Positions 1-8,913 of a stretch of 64,000 nt of DNA are shown piece after piece (the first letter of the stretch is position 1; each line of letters begins with the position of its first letter). Origin of the DNA: Haloplanus rubicundus. GTDB lineage: Archaea > Halobacteriota > Halobacteria > Halobacteriales > Haloferacaceae. The stretch covers positions 3,224,001-3,288,000 of the forward strand of contig NZ_CP031148.1 in assembly GCF_003342675.1 (NCBI RefSeq), read 5' to 3'. The notes under the pieces are model-generated. The model had not been told where the DNA came from. It searched no databases and worked only from the letters and a program-made list of their open reading frames with translations. The position numbers and the translations under genes are program-made.

Positions 1-721
1 CGTCACAGAACAGCGCGATCTTTTCTTTGGTGTCGGGGTCGAGGCGGTCCTCACAGCGGCCGACCAGTACGTCGGGCTGGAGGCCGATGGAACGCAGTTC
101 CTTCACGCTGTGCTGGGTCGGTTTGGTCTTCTGTTCGCCGTTTTTCGAGTAGGGAACGAGCGTCACGTGCGCGAAGAGCACGTCCTCGTCGTCCTCCTCG
201 TGGGAGAACTGCCGGAGCGCTTCGAGGTAGGGCATCCCCTCGATGTCGCCGACGGTGCCGCCGACTTCGATGAGACACACGTCGGTCCCCTCGGCCGCCT
301 CGCGGATGCGACGCTTGATGTCGTCGGTGATGTGGGGGATGATCTGGACCGTGTTGCCCAGGTAGTCGCCCGCCCGCTCCTTCTCGATGACGTGTTTGTA
401 CGTCTTCCCCGTCGTGACGTTGTGGTCGAACGTCATGTCCGTCCCGAGGAAGCGCTCGTAGTTGCCGAGGTCGAGGTCGACCTCGCCCCCGTCTTTCAGC
501 ACGTACACCTCCCCGTGCTGGTAGGGGTTCATCGTCCCCGCGTCAACGTTGAGGTAGGGGTCGATCTTTACGGCGGTCACGTCGAAGCCCGCGTTCGACA
601 GGAGGCGGCCGGTGCTCGCGGCCGTGATCCCCTTGCCGAGCCCGGACATGACACCTCCCGTTACGAAAACGAACTTCCGACCCAGCTCCGGGTCGTACCC
701 TGTCTCGGGTTCCGTCGGCAT
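1..721 (-). CDS. pyrG: CTP synthase, N-terminal part (runs off window)
   Basis: CTP synthase makes CTP from UTP, ATP and glutamine, the last step of pyrimidine nucleotide synthesis in the cytoplasm. About 240 residues of the N-terminal synthase (P-loop) domain are present. The start [17 protein letters not shown] is followed by the family signature [10 protein letters not shown] (about residues 22-31) and [20 protein letters not shown]. The glutamine amidotransferase half lies beyond position 1. The ATG at 721 is chosen because the conserved domain starts about 15 residues in. It is divergent from the aldo/keto reductase across a 117-bp gap. Family identity is near certain from the motifs. 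Confidence 0.97.
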   Translation of the reverse strand, partial: MPTEPETGYDPELGRKFVFVTGGVMSGLGKGITAASTGRLLSNAGFDVTAVKIDPYLNVDAGTMNPYQHGEVYVLKDGGEVDLDLGNYERFLGTDMTFDHNVTTGKTYKHVIEKERAGDYLGNTVQIIPHITDDIKRRIREAAEGTDVCLIEVGGTVGDIEGMPYLEALRQFSHEEDDEDVLFAHVTLVPYSKNGEQKTKPTQHSVKELRSIGLQPDVLVGRCEDRLDPDTKEKIALFCD

Positions 722-838
722 AACGACCCTGCGCGAGCGCGCATGAAAATCGTTTCGCCTGGGCGGTCGGCGTGCGCCCGGGTTGCACGCGACGAGCCGA
801 ACCGCAGGCTTCGAGTCCGCGGCCCCCGTCGAGGCGGT

Positions 839-1630
839 ATGGACGTTCCACGACTCGGCTTCGGTACGTACCGACTGACCGACCCGGAGGAGTGTGCAAG
901 CGCCGTCCGAACCGCGCTGGAGACGGGCTACCGGCACGTCGACACCGCCGAATACTACGAGAACGAGGCCGCCGTCGGCGAGGGTATCGCCGCGAGCGAC
1001 GTGGACCGCGCGGACGTGTTCCTCGCGTCGAAGGTGTGGCGCGACCGCCTCGCACGCGACGACTTCCTCGAGAGCGCGCGCGAACGGGTCGACCTGCTCG
1101 GCGTCGATACCCTCGACCTGCTCTACGTTCACTGGCCGATGGACACGTACGACCCGGAGGAGACGCTCGCGGCGCTCGTCGAAGCCCGCGAGACGGGGTT
1201 GACCAGCGGGATTGGCCTCAGCAACTTCACGCCCACACAGCTGGACGAGGCCATCGACCACCTCGGCGAACCGCCGCTGGCCCACCAAGTCGAACTTCAT
1301 CCCCTGCTCCAGCAGGACGAACTCCGCGACCACGCCGACTGCCACGGCTATCAGCTGGTGGCGTACGCGCCCATCGCGCGCAACGCCGTCGCGGACGTGC
1401 CCGAGATTCGCGACGTGGCGGCGAAACACGACGCGACGCCCGCACAGGTGTCGCTCGCGTGGGTGCTCGCGAAGGGCGTCGTCCCCATCCCGAAGGCGGG
1501 GACGCCGGCACACGTCCGCGAGAACTACGGCGCGCTCGACCTGACGCTGGACGACGAGGACGTGGCCCGCATCGACGGCATCGAGCGGGAGGAGCGGATC
1601 GTCGACTTCCCGAACGCCCCCTGGAAGTGA
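839..1630 (+). CDS. Aldo/keto reductase
   Basis: A 263-residue NADPH-dependent aldo/keto reductase with a TIM-barrel fold, a typical length for the family. The catalytic tetrad is visible as D35 and Y40 (in [11 protein letters not shown]), K65 (in LASKVW) and H98 (in YVHWP). The nucleotide-binding region near the C terminus contains [16 protein letters not shown]. The reading frame stays open upstream to about position 110, but that part is antisense to pyrG. The ATG at 839 starts directly at the family's first strand ([13 protein letters not shown]). The substrate cannot be told from sequence. It appears to be a single-gene transcript. Confidence 0.93.
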   Translation: MDVPRLGFGTYRLTDPEECASAVRTALETGYRHVDTAEYYENEAAVGEGIAASDVDRADVFLASKVWRDRLARDDFLESARERVDLLGVDTLDLLYVHWPMDTYDPEETLAALVEARETGLTSGIGLSNFTPTQLDEAIDHLGEPPLAHQVELHPLLQQDELRDHADCHGYQLVAYAPIARNAVADVPEIRDVAAKHDATPAQVSLAWVLAKGVVPIPKAGTPAHVRENYGALDLTLDDEDVARIDGIEREERIVDFPNAPWK

Positions 1631-1763
1631 GCGGGTCCCGCCGGGCCGGTTCGGCGGGAATCGACGACGACTGCCGAGACGCCCGACGAGCGCGTGGGAC
1701 GGCGACGACGGCCGTCGTCCGGCACTTCGTCATGCTTTTCACTACCCACACCAAGGTTCGAGC

Positions 1764-2600
1764 ATGAGCGCGGACGACAAATATCCCGAAGAGAGCGGCC
1801 GGCGGCGGTTCGTGAAAGGCGTCGTCGGTGGCTCGGCGCTCGCCGGCGTGGGCGCCCTCGGGACGGTCACCGTCAACAGCGCGACCGCCTCACCCGGTGC
1901 CGGTGGCGGGAGCACCCAGGCGTGGGCAATCGAGAACACCGGCGGGCCGGCGCCCCGCGGGATGCCCCAGATCCCCATCGAAATCGACTCGGAGGGGTAC
2001 ATCAAGGGCGTCTGGCCGGACGTCGAGACCGTCACGCAGGGCGGCCGGCAGGTCCAGATCGCCGAGATGGATATCGGCGGCTCCACGTACTCCTCCGAGT
2101 GGTTCCAGTACTGCGGCGTCGAGGGGTACGCGGGCATCCAGCCCGGCTACGAGAGCGACAACTACTTCCGATCCGGAGCGGCCCCGGCCTACGACTGGCA
2201 GTCCGGAAGCAAGGAGGAGGGCGACCGCTTCCACGTCGACGACTTCAGCGACTACGAGGAGTGGGGCAACGGCATCGGCACTGCGGGCACCGGGAAACCC
2301 GCGAGCGGCCGGTGGCGCTCCGAGGACGCCGAGGACGTCATCCCGATCCAGCTCCTCCGAAGTGCGCGCATCGAGGAGGCCGCACAGGACAACGAGTGGC
2401 TCCAGGCCAGCACCGACCAGGGCTTCATCGCCTGGCTCAACAAGTGTACGCACTTCTGCTGTGTGCCGGGGTACAAGCAGTCCGCGGACGCCGCCCGATT
2501 CGGCAACGCCAACGGCGTCTACTGCCAGTGCCACCAGTCGATCTACGACCCGTTCAGCCTCGTCCAGACGCTGTTCATCGCGCGGCCGCGCCCCGACTAA
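1764..2600 (+). CDS. Tat-exported Rieske [2Fe-2S] protein
   Basis: A 278-residue Rieske iron-sulfur protein, probably part of a membrane quinol-oxidising complex facing outside. The N terminus has a twin-arginine signal (RRRF at 13-16, then a hydrophobic stretch to about residue 40). The cluster-binding motifs are C228-T-H230 with C233, and C254-Q-C256-H257. C228, H230, C254 and H257 are the expected iron ligands, and C233/C256 the stabilising disulfide. About 180 residues separate the signal from the cluster region. No cytochrome b gene lies next to it, so the partner complex must be encoded elsewhere. The stop codon runs straight into a large hairpin. Confidence 0.9.
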   Translation: MSADDKYPEESGRRRFVKGVVGGSALAGVGALGTVTVNSATASPGAGGGSTQAWAIENTGGPAPRGMPQIPIEIDSEGYIKGVWPDVETVTQGGRQVQIAEMDIGGSTYSSEWFQYCGVEGYAGIQPGYESDNYFRSGAAPAYDWQSGSKEEGDRFHVDDFSDYEEWGNGIGTAGTGKPASGRWRSEDAEDVIPIQLLRSARIEEAAQDNEWLQASTDQGFIAWLNKCTHFCCVPGYKQSADAARFGNANGVYCQCHQSIYDPFSLVQTLFIARPRPD

Positions 2601-2678
2601 TACTGTCGGCTGTAACTGTTTCAAGACATTCGCCACCCCAGGTGGCGAATGTCTTGATTGACTTACAGCCGACAGTAT
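2600..2678. repeat. 79-bp two-arm palindrome between convergent genes
   Basis: Outer arms 2600-2615 and 2663-2678 (16 bp) and inner arms 2622-2637 and 2641-2656 (16 bp) are perfectly complementary. They are separated by 6-nt internal bulges and a 3-nt loop (CCA). The element fills the gap between the Rieske gene and SAMP1, which converge, so it can fold as a strong hairpin in both transcripts and may act as a bidirectional terminator. Part of the sequence (GCTGTAACTGTT and TGACTTACA) matches the dispersed elements at 11288, 34231 and 60075. This copy is therefore probably a related but distinct member of that family. Confidence 0.85.
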
Positions 2679-2692
2679 GACGAGTTCCGTTT

Positions 2693-2974
2693 TCACTGCC
2701 GCCCGCCGCTGACCGGCGGGAACAAGGCGAGTTCGTCGCCCGCTTCGAGCGTCGTCTCCAGGCCGTCGCCCGAGCGCACGTTCTCTCCGTTGCGGAGGAC
2801 GTTGATGTGGTCGGCCACGTCCCCCGCGTCGTCGAGGACGCGCTCCCGGAGGGCGGGTCGGGCGTCGAACAGTTCGTCGAGGGCGTCGCCGACCGTCGCG
2901 CCGGGGTCGACGTCGACACGAATCTCCCGGTCACCGGCCACCTCCGCGAGGTCAGCGAACAGCTTCCACTGCAT
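2693..2974 (-). CDS. samp1: SAMP1-like ubiquitin-like small archaeal modifier
   Basis: A 93-residue beta-grasp protein closely resembling Haloferax SAMP1 (recognised from memory: MxWKLFADLAEVAG start, DHINVLRNG, ALFPPVSGG end). SAMP1 is adenylated by UbaA, then attached to lysines of target proteins or used as a sulfur carrier for molybdopterin. The ATG at 2974 matches the known family start; an ATG nine codons upstream (3001) is in frame but less likely. Unusually, the diglycine (G90-G91) is not terminal: Arg-Gln follow before TGA. Conjugation would therefore need removal of the last two residues, as for ubiquitin precursors. It converges on the Rieske gene. Confidence 0.88.
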   Translation of the reverse strand: MQWKLFADLAEVAGDREIRVDVDPGATVGDALDELFDARPALRERVLDDAGDVADHINVLRNGENVRSGDGLETTLEAGDELALFPPVSGGRQ

Positions 2975-3012
2975 GGGTACGTCTCGCGCCCCGTCGGTCA
3001 AAGGAGTTGCGT

Positions 3013-4176
3013 CTACGCCTCCGGCGGCCGACTTCGGGCGTCGAGACGGCGGTACGTCTCGGGGCGGGCGACGACGTACACCGCGTCGCCGGCGGCGAGC
3101 GTCCGGTCGTCGGGCAGGTCGTCCACGCTCCCGTCCGCGCCGGTGACGGCGACGACGGTGGCGGCGAGTTCCTCGACTGCCGCCCCCACGAGGTCGCTAC
3201 CCTCCGCGACGCGGACGACGTACATCGTCTCCTCGGCGGCCCGGAGGAGGGAGGCGAACTCGCGTTCGGCCTGCGGTTCGGCCGGCAACGTCACCAGTCG
3301 GTACGTCGACGCCGCGTCGAGTCGCGCTGCCTCCTCCTCCGCCACGGCGAGGGTCGCCACGTCGTCGACGTGGGCGCGGAGTTCCGCGGTCAGCACGCGT
3401 TCGGGGGCGGCGTCCGTCCGCCACACCTGCACGCGGTCACCCGGGCTGGCGGCGTTGGCGGGGTCGGCCCGCACCGCGACGGCGACGGTGCCGGGAGAGA
3501 GCGTCGGGCCGATGCCCGTCGCCCGGCTCCCCAGCGCGAGATACTCGACGGTGCCGTCGGGCGCGAGTTCCACGTCGACGTGGCCCACGTCGTAGTCGTC
3601 CTGCAGTCGGGTGACGAGCCGTGCTTCCAGCTCCGCGACGGTCAATCGCCGGGGGAAGATCAGCGTCTTGCCCGCGAGCGTCTCCTTCGTCGCGGGGGCG
3701 ACGGGGTCGTACCCTTCCATGTCCTCGATGTCGTCGACGTCCTGGGGAAGGGTCACGTCGGTGATCCGGCCGACCGAGCGGACGATTCGACTCACCTCCA
3801 CGTCGAGTTCCTTCGCGCCGGTGACGGCGAACACGTCGGTCACGACCCGGTCGCCGACGAGGCGGCCGACGGGGGCGGCGGCGGCGCCGACGCCGAGGGC
3901 GAGGACGTTGAAGACGATGCGTTCGAGCGAGAAGATGTCCGTCTCGCCGACGAGGAGGTCGGTGAACACCCCGACCGTGTTGAGTGCCACCGCGACGACC
4001 GAGAGGCCGAGCAGGACGGACAGCCACAGCGGCAGGCGGAGTTTGGTGTACCAGCGGTAGCCGAGGGCGGCGACGGCGCTCACGAGGGCGGCACCGACGC
4101 CGAACGCGAGCAGTTGCGTGAGGACGCGGAGGACGGACGGGTCGACCGCGGGCACGGACACCTGCAGGGGCATCAC
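3013..4176 (-). CDS. Membrane protein with TrkA-C (RCK_C) domain
   Basis: A 387-residue protein with about three N-terminal membrane helices (roughly residues 15-125), then cytoplasmic regulatory sequence. The C terminus (about 290-380) resembles a TrkA-C/RCK_C ligand-binding domain (VVRVAEGSDLVGAAVEEL, then AAGDAVYVVARPETYRRL). Such domains bind nucleotides and gate potassium or other ion transport. It overlaps the upstream gene by 4 bp (ATGA), so the two are surely co-transcribed. The two proteins are paralogous in layout (membrane part, IEDMEGYDPV or VGDMEGYPAV junction, TrkA-C), suggesting a hetero-oligomer. No pore signature is seen, so channel versus regulator is open. Confidence 0.8.
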   Translation of the reverse strand: MMPLQVSVPAVDPSVLRVLTQLLAFGVGAALVSAVAALGYRWYTKLRLPLWLSVLLGLSVVAVALNTVGVFTDLLVGETDIFSLERIVFNVLALGVGAAAAPVGRLVGDRVVTDVFAVTGAKELDVEVSRIVRSVGRITDVTLPQDVDDIEDMEGYDPVAPATKETLAGKTLIFPRRLTVAELEARLVTRLQDDYDVGHVDVELAPDGTVEYLALGSRATGIGPTLSPGTVAVAVRADPANAASPGDRVQVWRTDAAPERVLTAELRAHVDDVATLAVAEEEAARLDAASTYRLVTLPAEPQAEREFASLLRAAEETMYVVRVAEGSDLVGAAVEELAATVVAVTGADGSVDDLPDDRTLAAGDAVYVVARPETYRRLDARSRPPEA

Positions 4177-5393
4177 GCGACCGCCTCCCGGAACGCGGTG
4201 ACGGCGTCGTACGAGCCGACGACGAACAGGTCGTCGCCCGCGTCGAGTGCCTGCGAGCCACGGGGGGCGAACTGCCAGCGCCCCGCGTGGCGGACGGCGA
4301 GGACCGTCACGCCGTAGGCGTCACGGAGGGCCGCGTCGCCGATGGTCGTCCCGGCGAGGGGTGCGCCCTCGCGGAGGGTCACCTTCCGAATCCGGTTGCC
4401 GGCCCGTCGGAGGAGCGAGAGGAGTTCGTACTCGCGGCGCGTCCCGCGGGACTGGATGCTGAGGCGCTCGACGGTCGACCCGAGCAACGACGAGGCCTGT
4501 CCGGTGTCGACGGCGACGGTCACGCGGCCGTCGCCGCCGTCGGCGACGGGGAGCGACGGGGTGGCCGCGGGGTCGGGCGCCGGCTCGGTCCCACCGTCGG
4601 TGACGTCGGCCGTCCGCTCGGCCGCGCGGTCACTCCGGAGGCTGAGCACCTCCCCGCGGTAGGTTCGGTCCGGCGTGGCGAGGGCGATTTCGTCGCCGCG
4701 GGCGGTGCCAGTGGGGAGGAGCGCGCGCACCGAGACGCCGCGCTTGCCGGCGGGGACGCGCTTCGAGAGGCCGCCGAGCGGCGGGGCGGCGTTCACCGTC
4801 GCCCGCGCGCGCTCGTCGAGGGTCACCGCCACGTCGGCGAGGTCGAACTCCGTGCGGAGGCGGTCGGCCACCCGTCCCTCCAGTTCGACCACGGGGACGT
4901 CGGCGGGGAAGGTGGCGGTCCACTCGCGAATCTCGCGTCGGAGGTCCGCGGGGACGGCCGGATACCCCTCCATGTCGCCCACGTCGCCCGAGACGCGCAC
5001 CGCCACCTGACCGCGGCCACCGACGAGTTCGATCACGTCAGTCGAGAGGGTGCGGTCGGTGAGTCGCCGCAGGGAGAGTTTCCGTGGGAACTCCGCGCCC
5101 ATCTTGTCGCCGGCGTTGTGCGCGTACAGCGAGAGCATCAGGACGACGATGACGGCGACGCTCAGGCGAACCTGATTGGCAGACTGCGTGAACGTGGGGT
5201 CGTTCAGCGCCAGCAGCCCGCCGTTGACGCCGGCGATGGCGACGGAGAGGACGACGACACCGAACGCGGGCACCGTGACACCGGTAACGTACTTGAACAC
5301 GAAGCCGAACGCCCACGACACCAGCGCCGGGACGATGCCCGTCAGGATACCGAGATAGAGGCCGAACAGCACTTCGACCGGAAAGGAAGCCAT
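4173..5393 (-). CDS. Membrane protein with TrkA-C (RCK_C) domain, first gene of pair
   Basis: A 406-residue protein with three or four N-terminal membrane helices (about 5-100) and the junction VSGDVGDMEGYPAVPADL. The C-terminal TrkA-C domain (about 325-405) reads VTLREGAPLAGTTIGDAAL, then ALDAGDDLFVVGSYDAVTAFREA. Between them is a low-complexity acidic Pro/Thr linker near residues 255-290. It is the promoter-proximal gene of a two-gene operon; its stop overlaps the next start. It is divergent from the potassium channel gene across 76 bp, supporting a shared role in ion homeostasis. The protein is uncharacterised beyond the domain. Confidence 0.8.
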   Translation of the reverse strand: MASFPVEVLFGLYLGILTGIVPALVSWAFGFVFKYVTGVTVPAFGVVVLSVAIAGVNGGLLALNDPTFTQSANQVRLSVAVIVVLMLSLYAHNAGDKMGAEFPRKLSLRRLTDRTLSTDVIELVGGRGQVAVRVSGDVGDMEGYPAVPADLRREIREWTATFPADVPVVELEGRVADRLRTEFDLADVAVTLDERARATVNAAPPLGGLSKRVPAGKRGVSVRALLPTGTARGDEIALATPDRTYRGEVLSLRSDRAAERTADVTDGGTEPAPDPAATPSLPVADGGDGRVTVAVDTGQASSLLGSTVERLSIQSRGTRREYELLSLLRRAGNRIRKVTLREGAPLAGTTIGDAALRDAYGVTVLAVRHAGRWQFAPRGSQALDAGDDLFVVGSYDAVTAFREAVA

Positions 5394-5469
5394 AACCGGC
5401 CCACGATACGGAGCCCTAAACCGCTACCGGGACGAGCCCTTTATCAGTCCCGTCCGCGAGTGCGTAGCC

Positions 5470-6627
5470 ATGGCCGCGAGTCGGAGTGATCGGTTTCTCG
5501 GGGTCCGTGCGGCCGTGGGGTTGACGCTCCTCGCCGGCGCGCTCTCGATGGTGACGGGCATCGTCCACATGGGGTCGCCGACGGGGCGGCCGCTCGTCCC
5601 CTTCGTCCCGCCGGTGGCGCGAGCCACCGCCGGCTTCACCGGTACGCTCACCGGCTTCCTGTTGCTCGGGAGCGCGCTCGGCCTCCGGCGGGGGCTGCGC
5701 GCAGCCTGGTACTCGACGCTCTGCCTGCTCGTCGTTTCGGCCGGACAGGGGCTGGTGCAGGCGAGCGAGACCTCGATCCCGCTGGTGGTGCTGTCGGTGC
5801 TCGCGCTGCCCGCGGTGGCGCTCAACCGCCGGCGGTTCGACCGCTCGGTCGACTTCTCGGCGACGCAACTGGCCGCCATACTCGCACTCTCCGGCTCACA
5901 GGTGTACATCACGACCGGCGCGTACGCCCTCCGCGAGGAGTTCGGCGGCATCAGCACGCTCGTCGACGCCGTCTACTTCGCCATCGTCACCTCCAGTACC
6001 GTCGGCTACGGCGACATCACGCCCCAGACGGCGGTGGCGCGGCTGTTCGGCATCTCCGCGCTCGTCGTCGGCACGGCGAGTTTCGCCATCGCCCTCGGTG
6101 TCCTGCTCACCCCCGCCATCGAAGCCCGACTCGTGAAGGCACTCGGAAAAATGACACAATCGGAACTCGACTTACTCGACGACCACATCCTCGTGCTCGG
6201 TTACGGCGACCTGACCGAGGCGATCATCCAGGAACTGGGCGACAAAGCACCCTTCCTCGTCGTCGTCCCGGACGGCGACGTGGCTCGGCGGCTGAGCGAA
6301 CGCGGCGTCGACACGCTCACCGGCGACACGAGCGACGAGGCGACGCTGCGGCGGGTCCACGTCGAGGAAGCCCGCGCCGTCGTCGCCGCGACGAACGACG
6401 ACGCGGCGGACGCACTCGCCATCCTGACGGTCCGACACCTCGCGCCCGACACCCACATCGTCGCGGCGGCGACCCACCGCGAGAACGTGGACAAACTGCG
6501 ACGGGCGGGCGCGGACACGGTCATCAGCCCCGCGAGCATCGGCGGACACCTCCTCGTCGAGTCGGCGCTCGGGGGACAGGACGTCGACACCGAAGCCGTA
6601 GCGGATCGGCTGCTCGACGAAATCTAG
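5470..6627 (+). CDS. Potassium channel with TrkA-N (RCK) domain
   Basis: A 385-residue ion channel. The N terminus has about four hydrophobic helices (10-118), followed by a pore pair (about 132-215) with the selectivity filter TVGYGD at 177-182. A cytoplasmic RCK/TrkA-N domain follows: HILVLGYGDLTEAI at 239-252, a nucleotide-binding Rossmann start, and DTLTGDTSDEATL. The extra N-terminal helices make it longer than a simple two-helix MthK-type channel. It is divergent from the TrkA-C pair. It is convergent with the HPP-UspA gene, sharing CTAG so that both stop codons overlap (6624-6627). Confidence 0.92.
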   Translation: MAASRSDRFLGVRAAVGLTLLAGALSMVTGIVHMGSPTGRPLVPFVPPVARATAGFTGTLTGFLLLGSALGLRRGLRAAWYSTLCLLVVSAGQGLVQASETSIPLVVLSVLALPAVALNRRRFDRSVDFSATQLAAILALSGSQVYITTGAYALREEFGGISTLVDAVYFAIVTSSTVGYGDITPQTAVARLFGISALVVGTASFAIALGVLLTPAIEARLVKALGKMTQSELDLLDDHILVLGYGDLTEAIIQELGDKAPFLVVVPDGDVARRLSERGVDTLTGDTSDEATLRRVHVEEARAVVAATNDDAADALAILTVRHLAPDTHIVAAATHRENVDKLRRAGADTVISPASIGGHLLVESALGGQDVDTEAVADRLLDEI

Positions 6628-8027
6628 GGCCGCCCGCGGTCCACCACGGCCACATCACAGGCCACGTCGTGTAACCGCTCGAAGGTGGGCGGCGAGACGA
6701 ACCGCGAGGCCCGGGATCGGTCGCCGGAGGAGCCGACGATCAACAGGTCGTACGCGTCGGCGTTGGCGCCGATGAAGTCGGTGACTTCGCTCCGGGCCAC
6801 CCGCGTCTCCACGTCCACGTCCACCGTCTCGGCGAGGTTGGCCAGCCGCGACTCGGCGCTCCGGCGTTCTACCTCGGCGTCGATGCAGGTACAGACGCTC
6901 ACGGTGCCGCTCCCGCCGGCCAGCCGGGCCGCGAAATCCAGCATCGCGTGGGCGGTGTCGCCGGGGCGGGCCACCGTCACCAGAATCCGCCGCCAACGGC
7001 GTTGGCCCGTCGTCGAGCGGAAGGCGATGGCGTCGAACCGGCCCTCGAAGATTCCGCGGACGTACGGCGAGAGGAGGCCACGGTCCTCCTCGTACGGCGT
7101 GACCACGAGATCACAGTTCGTGTTCGTCGCCGTCTCCACCGTCGTCGGCACCGGCGACCCGCGCGCGACGACGACTTCGCAGGGGACGCCCGCGCGGGTG
7201 CGGACTCGGCGGGCGGTCGCTTCCAGTCGGGCGGCAGTCTCCGAGGCGGCGGCGTCGAGGGCCGGGTCGCCGTCGGCGTCGCCGTCTTCGGCACCACCCG
7301 TCTCGTCGAGCACCGCCAGCAGCACCACCTTCCCGGCGTCGTGGGCGGCGGCGAGCGTCGCGCCGAACAGCGCCGTCGTCGTCGCGCGCTCGCCGTCGCC
7401 GCGCATCGGGACGAGGACGTGGTCGTCGCCCTGTGCGGTGTCGTAGAGATACTGCGCCCGGCGCTCGTAGAAGCGGTCGCGCCAGACGGAGAAGACGAGG
7501 GCGACGAGGGCGCCGAAGACGGCGACGCTCGTGACGTACGCCTCGGGCGACGCGTCGTCGGTGACGAGGACGAGCAGCGCCGTCGAGAACGCGGCCGGCT
7601 CCTCCACGTCGAGCAGCCACGTCGCGGCGCCGGTGAGGAAAATGGAGAGGGCGGCGCTCGCGGGGGAGACGACGGCGGTACCGGGGAGCAGGGGCGTCGA
7701 GAGGCCGAGCGCCGCCCAGCCACAGCACGCGCCGACGACGAGGCCGACGACGAACTTCCGGGGCGAGGCGTAGCGGCCCTCGGGATCGGAGAAGAGCGTG
7801 TAGGCGCCGGAGGCGAGTGGGGGAAAGAGGAGAAAGGAGAGTTCGGTCAGGGCGTTCGAGACGAAGGTGACGACGCCGATGAGCAGGGGCACCGCCACCA
7901 GCACCGTCAGGTGGAGGAGGTTGCCGGTGTGCTGGAGCCAGCGGCCGAAGGCGGCGAGTTCGCGCCGCTCGAACCGGCGGAGCCGGCGGACGACGGCGAC
8001 CAGCCGGGCGAGCACCCCCTCGAACAT
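6624..8027 (-). CDS. HPP family membrane protein fused to UspA domains
   Basis: A 467-residue fusion. An HPP-like integral membrane region with four or five helices spans about residues 35-185 (LLFPPLASGAYTLFSDPEGRYASPRKFVVG). Two universal-stress-protein-like alpha/beta segments follow: HVLVPMRGDGERATT near 203-218, and RILVTVARPGDTAHAML with LLIVGSSGDRSR near the C terminus. HPP proteins have been linked to nitrite and anion transport in plants and cyanobacteria; the haloarchaeal substrate is not known. UspA domains often bind ATP. It lies 1 bp from the nucleoside phosphorylase stop and is probably co-transcribed with it. Confidence 0.82.
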   Translation of the reverse strand: MFEGVLARLVAVVRRLRRFERRELAAFGRWLQHTGNLLHLTVLVAVPLLIGVVTFVSNALTELSFLLFPPLASGAYTLFSDPEGRYASPRKFVVGLVVGACCGWAALGLSTPLLPGTAVVSPASAALSIFLTGAATWLLDVEEPAAFSTALLVLVTDDASPEAYVTSVAVFGALVALVFSVWRDRFYERRAQYLYDTAQGDDHVLVPMRGDGERATTTALFGATLAAAHDAGKVVLLAVLDETGGAEDGDADGDPALDAAASETAARLEATARRVRTRAGVPCEVVVARGSPVPTTVETATNTNCDLVVTPYEEDRGLLSPYVRGIFEGRFDAIAFRSTTGQRRWRRILVTVARPGDTAHAMLDFAARLAGGSGTVSVCTCIDAEVERRSAESRLANLAETVDVDVETRVARSEVTDFIGANADAYDLLIVGSSGDRSRASRFVSPPTFERLHDVACDVAVVDRGRP

Positions 8028-8028
8028 C

Positions 8029-8763
8029 CTACCCGAGCGTCGCCGCGGCGTCGAGCGCCAGCCCGATCATCCGCTCGACGTTGTCGCGGGCCTTCGGTGG
8101 GAGTTCGTCCTCGGTGGCGTCGCCCGTTCCCTTCTGGGTCCCCTCGACGAGGTTGCCGTCGACGGTGCAGATGGCGCCGGCCCGCAGTCCCTTCCGCCGG
8201 GCGAGGGTGAAGAGCGCGGCCGCCTCCATCTCCACCGCGAGCAGACCCGCCGCCTCCCAGTCGGCGACGTACTCCTCGGTCTCGGCGTAGAACGCGTCGT
8301 CGGTGACGACCGAGCCGACGTGGACGGCCTCGTCGTTCGCCTCGCTCGCGTCGACGAGCGCCCGGACGACGTCGAAGTCGGCGGCGGCCGGATATTCGAC
8401 CCGCTCGTAGCGCTTGGTCGTCCCCTCCTCTTTCGCGGCGGCGGTGGCGACGACCATGTCGCCGATCTCCATCCCGGCCTGGAGCGCGCCGGTCGTCCCC
8501 GGTCGGATGACCGTCTCGACGCCGACGGCCGCGAGTTCTTCGAGCGCGATGGCCGCGGAGGGGGACCCGACGCCCGTCGAACAGATGGTGAGCGGGACGC
8601 CGTCGTACTCGGCGTCGACGAGGTGGTACTCGCGGTTGGACGCGAGTTGTTCGGCACGGTCGCACTGCGCCGCGATGCGCTCGACGCGTCCCGGGTCACC
8701 GGGAAGCAGCGCCACGTCGCGTACGTCGCCCTCGTCGACCCGCAGGTGCGGCTGGAGTGTCAT
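8029..8763 (-). CDS. Nucleoside phosphorylase (uridine phosphorylase-like)
   Basis: A 244-residue PNP/UDP family phosphorylase cleaving a nucleoside with phosphate to base and ribose-1-phosphate. Motifs: LLPGDPGRVERIA (phosphate site, about 19-31), CSTGVGSPSAAIALEEL, RPGTTGALQ, and VEMEAAALF, the ribose-binding Met-Glu. The ATG at 8763 (MTLQPHLRVDEGDV) is chosen; a longer in-frame start at 8886 would add 41 residues of poor quality. A deoC gene lies 3 kb away, consistent with nucleoside salvage or catabolism, but they are not in one operon. Base specificity is uncertain. Confidence 0.9.
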   Translation of the reverse strand: MTLQPHLRVDEGDVRDVALLPGDPGRVERIAAQCDRAEQLASNREYHLVDAEYDGVPLTICSTGVGSPSAAIALEELAAVGVETVIRPGTTGALQAGMEIGDMVVATAAAKEEGTTKRYERVEYPAAADFDVVRALVDASEANDEAVHVGSVVTDDAFYAETEEYVADWEAAGLLAVEMEAAALFTLARRKGLRAGAICTVDGNLVEGTQKGTGDATEDELPPKARDNVERMIGLALDAAATLG

Positions 8764-8913
8764 GGTAGTCCCACGCCCCGCCGGGGAGAAAACAGTCCCG
8801 GCTGGCGGGACGGAGTTGGAACGAAATTCGGTGAACGTTCGGTCCGCCTCCGGCCGCGGTTCGGTAACATCTCGGAAAATCGTCATATGTGTCTCGGGGC
8901 TCCGTACAGTTGC

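Noticed and set aside
110..838. N-terminal extension of the aldo/keto reductase frame
   Set aside because: This part is antisense to pyrG; the reductase fold begins exactly at the ATG at 839.
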